Notes under the pieces: generated by a model
Told to the model about the DNA's origin: nothing
What the model saw: the letters and a program-made list of their open reading frames with translations, nothing else
Databases searched by the model: none
Shown: positions 57,672 through 64,000 of the stretch, in pieces
How the letters are laid out: every line of letters starts with the position of its first letter
How positions within the stretch are numbered: the first letter of the stretch is position 1
Made by a program: the position numbers and the translations under genes
From: Roseovarius pacificus
Lineage (GTDB): Bacteria; Pseudomonadota; Alphaproteobacteria; Rhodobacterales; Rhodobacteraceae
Direction: 5' to 3'
Assembly: GCF_900142665.1 (NCBI RefSeq)
Contig: NZ_FRBR01000004.1
Location: 62,001-126,000, forward strand
Length of the DNA: 64,000 nt

Positions 57672-57893
57672 TCAGAAGCCCAGACCGGCGTATTTGTTCT
57701 TGAACTTCGAAACGCGGCCGCCGGTGTCCATCAGGCGCGAACTGCCGCCGGTCCATGCCGGGTGCACCGACGGGTCGATGTCGAGCGACAGCGTGTCGCC
57801 TTCGGCACCGTAGGTCGAACGCATCTGCACGATGGTGCCATCGGTCAGCTTGACGTCGATGACGTGATAATCGGGGTGTGTGTCTTTTTTCAT
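57672..57893 (-). CDS. rpmE: 50S ribosomal protein L31 (zinc-independent form)
   Basis: A 73-residue L31 starting [19 protein letters not shown] and containing HPAWTGG near residue 45. The CxxC zinc ribbon cysteines of E. coli RpmE are absent (no cysteine at all), so this is the zinc-independent form, which is usual in alphaproteobacteria. AAGGAG precedes the ATG. It lies 11 bases after rplS. Confidence 0.95.
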   Translation of the reverse strand: MKKDTHPDYHVIDVKLTDGTIVQMRSTYGAEGDTLSLDIDPSVHPAWTGGSSRLMDTGGRVSKFKNKYAGLGF

Positions 57894-57904
57894 CGTGCCG
57901 CTCC

Positions 57905-58291
57905 TTATGCCGACTTGTCGGTCTTCTTGGGCTTGTAGGTGCTGTCCTCGGCGATCCGGGCCGATTTGCCCCGGCGCGAGCGCAGGTAATACAGCTTGGC
58001 GCGGCGGACGCGGCCACGGCGCACAACGGTGATGCTGTCGATGTTGGTCGAATACAGCGGGAACACACGTTCCACGCCTTCACCGAAGGAAATCTTGCGG
58101 ACGGTAAAGCTGCCGGCAATGCCTTCGCCGTTCTTGCGGCTGATGCAGACGCCTTCGAAGTTCTGCACACGCGAACGGGTGCCTTCCGTCACCTTGTAAC
58201 CGACACGAATCGTGTCACCGGCCTTGAAATCCGGGATGGTCTTGCCGAGCTCCGAGATTTGCTCGGCTTCCAGTTGAGCGATCAGATCCAT
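57905..58291 (-). CDS. rplS: 50S ribosomal protein L19
   Basis: A 128-residue L19 with the family core [28 protein letters not shown] and [41 protein letters not shown] precedes the ATG giving [11 protein letters not shown]; the open frame upstream is intergenic. It is between trmD and rpmE, the usual order. Confidence 0.96.
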   Translation of the reverse strand: MDLIAQLEAEQISELGKTIPDFKAGDTIRVGYKVTEGTRSRVQNFEGVCISRKNGEGIAGSFTVRKISFGEGVERVFPLYSTNIDSITVVRRGRVRRAKLYYLRSRRGKSARIAEDSTYKPKKTDKSA

Positions 58292-58341
58292 CGCTTTTCT
58301 CCTATCTGCTTGCGGTTTGATCCGCAAAGTTTGCTGCCGCC

Positions 58342-59163
58342 TCAGAGCTCTTGGTCTTCGTCCGGGTCCCTACCATGCGCCGCACAGTAAGCCCGCCAGA
58401 GGTCAGGTCGTCGTTCCTTTGTCAGCCTTTCGGCCTGCGTCCGCCGCCAGTCGGTAATGTTCCCGTGATGCCCCGAAAGAAGAATTTCAGGGATCGGCAG
58501 GCCCTTCCAGGTGGCTGGTCGCGTGTACTGGGGATGTTCGAGCAACCCGTCGGAGAAAGATTCTTCCTCCGTGGACTCCTGATTCCCAAGCACGCGCGGT
58601 ATAAGGCGGACTGTCGCATCAATCAAGGCCTGAGCGGCAATCTCGCCCCCGGTCAGGACGAAATCGCCTAACGAGACCTCCTGAATGCCGTAATGCTCGA
58701 TCACGCGCTCGTCCAGTCCCTCGAAACGCCCGCAGATCAGTGTCACGCCGGGGGCCTGCGACAACTGCCGCGCCATGGCCTGATCGAAACGGCGGCCACG
58801 CGGGCTCAGGTAGATCAGCGGCGCGCCTTTGGGGGCGTTTTGCAAGGCATGATCAAGCGCCTGCCCCATCACATCCGCACGCAGAACCATGCCCGCCCCG
58901 CCACCGGCCGGGGTGTCATCGACATTGCGATGCTTGCCTTCGCCGAACCGGCGCAGGTCGACCGTATCCAGTTGCCACAACCCGTCTTTCAACGCCCTCC
59001 CGGTCAGGCTTTCGCCCAGGACACCGGGAAAGGCCTGTGGCAGCAGCGTAATCACCTGCGCGCGCCAGGCTCGCGCCAGCCGGGGGCTGTCGGTCATCAA
59101 CTCCTGCGGTTTCAGGCTGGCCGTGATGGATTTGCGGCCATGGGATCGGGCTGTATCGGTCAT
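58342..59163 (-). CDS. trmD: tRNA (guanine37-N1)-methyltransferase
   Basis: A SPOUT-class methyltransferase of up to 273 residues. The knot motifs [16 protein letters not shown] and [20 protein letters not shown] are intact, as is [18 protein letters not shown]. It methylates G37 next to the anticodon to prevent frameshifting. The start is uncertain: the upstream ATG includes a SHGRK...LKPQELM stretch that, from memory, is conserved in Rhodobacteraceae homologues. An ATG at 59097 has a better AGGAG ribosome site and would give 251 residues. Confidence 0.93.
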   Translation of the reverse strand: MTDTARSHGRKSITASLKPQELMTDSPRLARAWRAQVITLLPQAFPGVLGESLTGRALKDGLWQLDTVDLRRFGEGKHRNVDDTPAGGGAGMVLRADVMGQALDHALQNAPKGAPLIYLSPRGRRFDQAMARQLSQAPGVTLICGRFEGLDERVIEHYGIQEVSLGDFVLTGGEIAAQALIDATVRLIPRVLGNQESTEEESFSDGLLEHPQYTRPATWKGLPIPEILLSGHHGNITDWRRTQAERLTKERRPDLWRAYCAAHGRDPDEDQEL

Positions 59164-59312
59164 GGACAGGGGCCATAGCCCCGCATCGGCCACGTGGCAA
59201 GCCCGCGCAAGCGTCGCTCCCGCGTGCCCTGCGGTCGCTTGCCCGATTGCCTTTGGCCCCGTCACGGCCTAAAGCCGGGGGTCAGACAACAGGAATGCAA
59301 ACGGAGGCCCGC

Positions 59313-60140
<828 letters not shown>

Positions 60141-60156
60141 GAGGCGCTCCGCGCGT

Positions 60157-60178
60157 CAGGGCCGCCCGAACGGCCCTG
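60157..60178. terminator. Hairpin between dapD and rimM
   Basis: CAGGGCC-gcccgaac-GGCCCTG lies between the convergent stops of dapD and rimM. Only a weak T-containing tail follows. Confidence 0.55.
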
Positions 60179-60191
60179 GCTAGTCTTGCCC

Positions 60192-60704
60192 TCAGAACAC
60201 CCCTTCGGGCGGGTCGGCCACGATCCGCCCCGAGGCCAGATCGACCGTCGGCACCGCCTCACGCGTGAACGGCAGCAGGACCGTCGATTTCAATCCCGGC
60301 CCGTGAATTTCCAGCAGATCGCCCGCCCCGTGGTTTAGCACCGCCTTGACGTGGCCCAGAGGCGCGCCGCCGGTGTCGAACACCTCCAGCCCGATCAGGT
60401 CGGCGTGATAGAACTCGTCATCGGGCAGGGCGGGCAGGCGCTCGCGCTCGGCATAAAGACGCACCCCGCGCAACGCATCGGCCTGTTCCTTGGTCGCCAC
60501 GCCGGACAGCCGCGCGATCAGCGCGCCCTTGGCCGTCTGTCCGCTCAGCGTCACCTCGAAGCTCAGCGCGCGATCCTCGCTTTCCAGCGGGCCATAGGCG
60601 GCGATGTCCTCGGGTATGGTGGTGAAACTTTTCAGCCGAACTTCGCCCTTCACGCCGAACGCCCCGGAAATCGCCCCAAGACAGATGCGTGTGTCCTCGC
60701 TCAT
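60192..60704 (-). CDS. rimM: Ribosome maturation factor RimM
   Basis: A 170-residue protein with the RimM N-terminal barrel ([21 protein letters not shown]) and the PRC-barrel C-terminal domain ([28 protein letters not shown]). It binds S19 during 30S assembly. Two starts are possible. The ATG at 60704 has GGGAG at a good distance. An ATG at 60710 overlaps the stop of the upstream small gene (ATGA). Confidence 0.94.
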   Translation of the reverse strand: MSEDTRICLGAISGAFGVKGEVRLKSFTTIPEDIAAYGPLESEDRALSFEVTLSGQTAKGALIARLSGVATKEQADALRGVRLYAERERLPALPDDEFYHADLIGLEVFDTGGAPLGHVKAVLNHGAGDLLEIHGPGLKSTVLLPFTREAVPTVDLASGRIVADPPEGVF

Positions 60705-60706
60705 GC

Positions 60707-60844
60707 TCATTCTCCCTGGCACAGCCCGTTGCGTACCGCACCGCCCGTTGCCGTGCAGCGTTCCAGATGCTGGTAACGTTCAAAGAATATACCGGCCAGA
60801 AACACGACGACCAGCAGGATCAGGGTGCGGATGGGGCGGAACAT
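60707..60844 (-). CDS. Small single-helix membrane protein (45 residues)
   Basis: A short protein with one membrane helix (about residues 7-22, [14 protein letters not shown]) and a periplasmic tail containing two cysteines ([17 protein letters not shown]) that could pair. It lies between bluB and rimM on the same strand and its stop touches the rimM start region, so it is in the same transcript. I do not recognise a named family. Confidence 0.65.
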   Translation of the reverse strand: MFRPIRTLILLVVVFLAGIFFERYQHLERCTATGGAVRNGLCQGE

Positions 60845-60851
60845 GATGCGG

Positions 60852-61484
60852 CTACCTTGTCTCGATGGGAAGGCGCCCGCGCCGGTCTTCCCAGCCTTCG
60901 CGTTCCAGTTCCGGCGTGTCGCTGTCCGCACCCTCGGGCCAGCCGACACACAGATAGCTGACCAGCGACCAGTTGTCCGGCACATCCAGATCCCGCGCCA
61001 GCCGCTCGGGATCGAGGATCGACACCCAGCCCACGCCCAGACCGAGCGCGCGGGCCATCAGCCAGAACTGCGTAATCCCGCCCACCACGGAATAGCGGCG
61101 CATCTCGGGCATCGTGCGCGCGCCCAGCCCGGCACCCTTGCCGGTCGCGTCATCGCAGAAAATGGCCAGTTGCACGGGGGCAACTTCCATCCCCGACAGC
61201 TTGAGGCGGCTGTACAGCTGCGCGCGCTCACTGGCATAGCCGCTCAGCGCCTGCGCGTTGGACTGGGTGAAATTCTCAAGCGCGGCGGCTCTCGCCTCGG
61301 GGCTGTCCACCCGGATGATGCGCCACGGTTCGCTCAGCCCGACCGAGGGGGCCAGCAAAAAGGTGTCGAGGCAGGTGCGCAACACCGCCTCGTCCACCGG
61401 ATCGGGGCGGAAGCGGCGCACATCGCGCCGCCACCGCATCAATTCGATGAGGCCGGTCTGGAAATCTGTTGAAAACCGCGACAT
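60852..61484 (-). CDS. bluB: 5,6-dimethylbenzimidazole synthase
   Basis: A 210-residue flavin-destructase of the nitroreductase fold. The BluB pattern is MRWRRDVRRFRPDPVDE with conserved Asp21, LAPSVGLSEPWRII, and the C-terminal LGVGWVSILDPERL. It breaks down FMNH2 with oxygen to form the lower ligand of vitamin B12. No other cobalamin genes are in the window; here it sits inside the ribosomal rpsP-rimM block. The ATG used follows rpsP by about 20 bases. Confidence 0.92.
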   Translation of the reverse strand: MSRFSTDFQTGLIELMRWRRDVRRFRPDPVDEAVLRTCLDTFLLAPSVGLSEPWRIIRVDSPEARAAALENFTQSNAQALSGYASERAQLYSRLKLSGMEVAPVQLAIFCDDATGKGAGLGARTMPEMRRYSVVGGITQFWLMARALGLGVGWVSILDPERLARDLDVPDNWSLVSYLCVGWPEGADSDTPELEREGWEDRRGRLPIETR

Positions 61485-61503
61485 GCCGACCCCGATCGCC
61501 AGC

Positions 61504-61908
61504 TTATTCCTCGCTGGCGGCCTCTTCTGCCGGGGCTTCCTCGGCGGGAGCGGCAGCGGCTTCGGCGGCTTCAGCAGCCTTGGCGGCTTTTTCTTCTGCG
61601 CGCTCTTTGGCCTTGGTGCCGGGCTCGCCTTTTTGCGGGTTGTTACGCTCTTTCTTGGCGACAACACCGGCAGCTTCCAGCATGCGCGAGATACGGTCGG
61701 ACGGCTGTGCGCCCTGATCCAGCCAGTACTGCACGCGCTCCATGTTCATCTTGACGCGCTCTTCGCTGTCTTTGGGCAGAAGCGGGTTGTAGGTGCCCAG
61801 TTTCTCGATGAAGCGGCCGTCGCGCGGCATGCGCGAGTCAGCCGCGACGATGCGGTAAAACGGGCGTTTCTTGCTGCCGCCGCGGGCGAGACGAATTTTC
61901 ATGGCCAT
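61504..61908 (-). CDS. rpsP: 30S ribosomal protein S16
   Basis: A 134-residue S16 with the conserved core [19 protein letters not shown] and [14 protein letters not shown]. After about residue 95 it has a long, low-complexity tail of Ala, Glu and Lys, as often seen in alphaproteobacteria. AAGGAG lies eight bases before the first ATG. It opens the rpsP-bluB-rimM set. Confidence 0.96.
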   Translation of the reverse strand: MAMKIRLARGGSKKRPFYRIVAADSRMPRDGRFIEKLGTYNPLLPKDSEERVKMNMERVQYWLDQGAQPSDRISRMLEAAGVVAKKERNNPQKGEPGTKAKERAEEKAAKAAEAAEAAAAPAEEAPAEEAASEE

Positions 61909-61938
61909 GGGGGTATCTCCTTTGAATGGCGTGGGTTC

Positions 61939-61960
61939 GGTGGGCCGGGCCCACCCTACG
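61939..61960. repeat. Palindromic repeat with CTACG tail before rpsP
   Basis: GGTGGGC-cgg-GCCCACC is followed by CTACG. It has the same layout as the elements at 2349 and 2755 but a different stem. It lies between chorismate mutase and rpsP. Confidence 0.55.
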
Positions 61961-62255
61961 ATTGGTGCTTTCTGTGGTGCTGAATGACTTCAGCGATGAT
62001 GAAGTTCAGGAACTTCTTGGCGAATTCCGGGTCCAGATCGGCCGCGTTCGCCAATTCTTCGAGCCGTGCGATCTGCGCCTTTTCGCGCGCCGGATCGGAC
62101 GGGGGAAGGTCGTGTTCGGCCTTGAGTTTCCCCACGGCCTGAGTGTGTTTGAAACGCTCGCCCAGGGTATAGACGAGGATCGCATCCAGCCGGTCGATGC
62201 TTTCGCGATGCTCTTTCAGCAGATCGGCGGCGCGCAGGGTGGCTTGATCAGTCAA
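61956..62255 (-). CDS. Chorismate mutase (AroQ type)
   Basis: A 99-residue all-helical protein with the AroQ pattern [24 protein letters not shown] and [29 protein letters not shown]. It converts chorismate to prephenate for phenylalanine and tyrosine synthesis. The start is TTG, overlapping the stop of the upstream GNAT gene by eight bases, with AAGGG at seven bases. A stand-alone chorismate mutase in this ffh-rpsP interval is common in Rhodobacterales as far as I recall. Confidence 0.9.
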   Translation of the reverse strand: MTDQATLRAADLLKEHRESIDRLDAILVYTLGERFKHTQAVGKLKAEHDLPPSDPAREKAQIARLEELANAADLDPEFAKKFLNFIIAEVIQHHRKHQS

Positions 62256-62853
62256 TGGCAAACCCTTTCGGCTTGAACAGCGGATCGCAGTAATGGCTGA
62301 TTTCCAACTCGATTCCGTCAATCAACTGCCCGGATTTCAGCGTCTCGGGCGAGGGATGGCGATAAACCGCATCGTTCCCGTCGATGGTGGCGGCGTCATG
62401 GTCCTTGGCCGCGCCCAGCCGTTCGGCCAGCCGGATCGAATCCAGATTTTTCGGGTCGATATAGCTGACCGCCCCGTCCCAGCCGAGTTCGTCATAGAAA
62501 TACCGCCGTGCCGCGTGCGTGGCTTCCAGGGCATAGCCGTGCCCGGCCTTTTCGGGCCAGATGATCCAGGCGATCTCGCGCTCGGGCCATGCGGCGGGAA
62601 ACCAGCCGCCGGCCATGCCATAGGTTTCGTCGGAGGCCTTGTCGTGGATCATCCACATGCCGTAGCCGCGGATGTTCCAGTGCCCGATCTCGGCGGCATA
62701 CAGCATCCATGTCTCATACGGGTTGAGCGGCCCGCCCATGAACCGCGACCGGTACGAGGCGAAGGTCGCCTTGAAGTTCGGATAATCGCCCGGCTCCGGG
62801 CCGCGCAGCACAAGGCGGCGGGTCTCAAGCGTGGGGATGTTGGCGGTGGTCAT
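62248..62853 (-). CDS. GNAT family acetyltransferase (RimJ/RimL type), second copy
   Basis: A 201-residue acetyltransferase. It shows IPTLETRRLVLRGPEPGDYP at the start, the IAWIIWPEKAGHGYALEATHA acetyl-CoA-binding region and SIRLAERLGA near the end. It is paralogous to the gene just upstream (ETDRLILRSPEARD, IALAERLGA), so the pair arose by tandem duplication. A C-terminal extension of about 30 residues is unique to this copy. The substrate is unknown. Confidence 0.88.
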   Translation of the reverse strand: MTTANIPTLETRRLVLRGPEPGDYPNFKATFASYRSRFMGGPLNPYETWMLYAAEIGHWNIRGYGMWMIHDKASDETYGMAGGWFPAAWPEREIAWIIWPEKAGHGYALEATHAARRYFYDELGWDGAVSYIDPKNLDSIRLAERLGAAKDHDAATIDGNDAVYRHPSPETLKSGQLIDGIELEISHYCDPLFKPKGFAID

Positions 62854-63413
62854 GCGTAGGCCTCCACCGAGCCGTCATCGTCCCGCCCTTCGGCCATGTC
62901 GGGACCGGGGTGCCGGTAAAGCCGTTCCTTGCCCATATGCACGTTGTCGTATTCGCGCTCGAACCACGCGCCCAGCCGTTCGGCCAGTGCAATCGACCGC
63001 TCGTTTCCGGGCACGATATTCGAGGTCAGCGTCGTGAACCCCAGATCGTCATAGGCATACCGGCGCACGCGCTGCGCGGCCTCGTGGACGATTCCCCTGC
63101 CTTCGAACGGGGCAAAGGCAACCCAGCCGATTTCCGGTTCGGGCCAGCCTTCGGGGTTCCAGATGCCGCAGATCCCGGCGGTTTCGCCGCTATCCTTCAT
63201 CTCGATCGCGAAATAGCCGTAGCCGTGGATGTGCCAGTGCCCGACATTCAGCGCAAACCAGCGCCACGCCTCGCCCCGGTTGGGGGCCGCGCCGAAACCT
63301 GCCGCGCGCTCCTGATCCAGCAGGAAGGCGATCATCGGTTCGATGTCGCGCGCTTCGGGGCTGCGCAGGATCAGGCGATCCGTTTCAAGGGTGGGGGCGT
63401 CGGTCAGGGGCAT
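62850..63413 (-). CDS. GNAT family acetyltransferase (RimJ/RimL type), first copy
   Basis: A 187-residue acetyltransferase with the same layout as its downstream paralogue: TLETDRLILRSPEARDIEP, HWHIHGYGYFAIE, IGWVAFAPFEGRGIVHEAAQ and SIALAERLGA. It starts four bases after the ffh stop and overlaps the next gene by four bases (ATGA). The substrate cannot be predicted. Confidence 0.88.
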   Translation of the reverse strand: MPLTDAPTLETDRLILRSPEARDIEPMIAFLLDQERAAGFGAAPNRGEAWRWFALNVGHWHIHGYGYFAIEMKDSGETAGICGIWNPEGWPEPEIGWVAFAPFEGRGIVHEAAQRVRRYAYDDLGFTTLTSNIVPGNERSIALAERLGAWFEREYDNVHMGKERLYRHPGPDMAEGRDDDGSVEAYA

Positions 63414-63417
63414 GGCG

Positions 63418-64000
63418 TCACTTCTTCTTGCCGAACCCGCTCAGGCCGGGGGGCAATGCCCCGCCGCCAAGGCCGGGCAACCCGCCACCGGGCATGCCGC
63501 CGCCCATCTTTCTGGCGGCCTCTTCCAGTGCCTTGGGGTCCATGCCCTGCAAATCCTCGGGGCTGGGGCCGCCCTTGCCGAACATGCCTTTCATGGCCTG
63601 TTTCAGCATGCCGCCTTTGCCCATCTTGCCCATCTTCTTCATCATGTCGCCCATCTGGCGCTGCATCTTGAGAAGCTTGTTCAACTCGGACACTTCCAAT
63701 CCGGCGCCTTTGGCGATCCGCTTCTTGCGGCTGGCCTGCAACAGCTTGGGATTGGCGCGTTCCTTCTTGGTCATCGACTGGATCAGCGCGATCTGGCGGG
63801 TGATGATCTTGTCGTCGATCCCGGCACTTTCCATCTGCTTGGCCATCTTGCCCATGCCGGGCATCATGCCCATCACGCCTTCCATGCCGCCCATCTTCTG
63901 CATCTGCTCAAGCTGCATCTTCAGGTCGTTCATGTTGAACTGACCCTTCTGGAAGCGCCGCATCATGCGCTCGGCCTGTTCGGCCTCCAGCGTTTCCTGC
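63418..64000 (-). CDS. ffh: Signal recognition particle protein Ffh, C-terminal part (cut by window edge)
   Basis: The last 193 residues of Ffh; the NG GTPase domain lies beyond the window. The visible part is the methionine-rich M domain (MMRRFQKGQFNMNDLKMQLEQM and MGMMPGMGKMAKQM), which binds 4.5S RNA and signal peptides. The tail is a Gly/Met/Pro-rich segment ending GFGKKK. It co-translationally targets membrane proteins with FtsY. Confidence 0.95.
   Translation of the reverse strand, partial: QETLEAEQAERMMRRFQKGQFNMNDLKMQLEQMQKMGGMEGVMGMMPGMGKMAKQMESAGIDDKIITRQIALIQSMTKKERANPKLLQASRKKRIAKGAGLEVSELNKLLKMQRQMGDMMKKMGKMGKGGMLKQAMKGMFGKGGPSPEDLQGMDPKALEEAARKMGGGMPGGGLPGLGGGALPPGLSGFGKKK

Overview
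The window looks like chromosomal DNA of a marine alphaproteobacterium of the family Rhodobacteraceae (Roseobacter group). The evidence is the high-GC, wobble-biased coding, the gene order sucC-sucD-sucA-sucB-lpd / mdh / mcl2-mch / sdhCDAB (which, from memory, resembles the Rhodobacter sphaeroides arrangement), an RpoE-ChrR pair, MipZ, an archaeal-type class I lysyl-tRNA synthetase, BluB, and the ffh-rpsP-rimM / trmD-rplS-rpmE block.

Region 1 (1-10.3 kb, minus strand): an AbrB-type antitoxin with the start of a Doc toxin at the window edge, then a long operon for 2-oxoglutarate dehydrogenase and succinyl-CoA synthetase (sucC, sucD, sucA, sucB, lpd). Low-GC hypothetical genes sit between sucC and sucD and after sucB, and there is a MAPEG-family gene. 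Region 2 (10.3-23.3 kb): mdh, a TauE/SafE permease, ethylmalonyl-CoA pathway genes (mcl2, mch) with NnrU and DUF1737 genes between them, an RND efflux pair, and sdhCDAB with a small lipoprotein gene between sdhA and sdhB. The suc and sdh operons carry the same paired GTGATCAC operator, so one regulator probably controls this half of the TCA cycle.

Region 3 (23.3-31.6 kb): small hypothetical genes, a DUF1989 protein, the anti-sigma factor ChrR with sigma factor RpoE, a DUF3775 protein, a BenE transporter, and a minus-strand operon with two saccharopine dehydrogenase-family enzymes, a glutathione S-transferase and a histidine phosphatase. Region 4 (31.8-46.3 kb): a stand-alone formate dehydrogenase alpha subunit. 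It is followed by a hybrid sensor kinase and response regulator facing an acyl-CoA synthetase, a complete Liv-type ABC transporter with an extra small membrane protein, and a phenylacetate-CoA ligase-like enzyme. That last set reads as a sensing, uptake and CoA-activation module for an unknown carboxylic acid.

Region 5 (46.3-57.5 kb): an EamA transporter, DUF2585 protein, HpcH/HpaI aldolase, glucokinase, peroxiredoxin, parE, an HExxH lipoprotein, a lipoprotein cytochrome c, class I LysRS, a TerB-like protein, an L,D-transpeptidase and MipZ. Region 6 (57.6-64 kb): rpmE, rplS, trmD, dapD, rimM, a 45-residue membrane protein, bluB, rpsP, chorismate mutase, two tandem GNAT acetyltransferases and the 3' part of ffh.

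Intergenic space holds several small palindromic repeat elements and one imperfect dispersed element. I saw no rRNA, tRNA, CRISPR array, insertion sequence or prophage.
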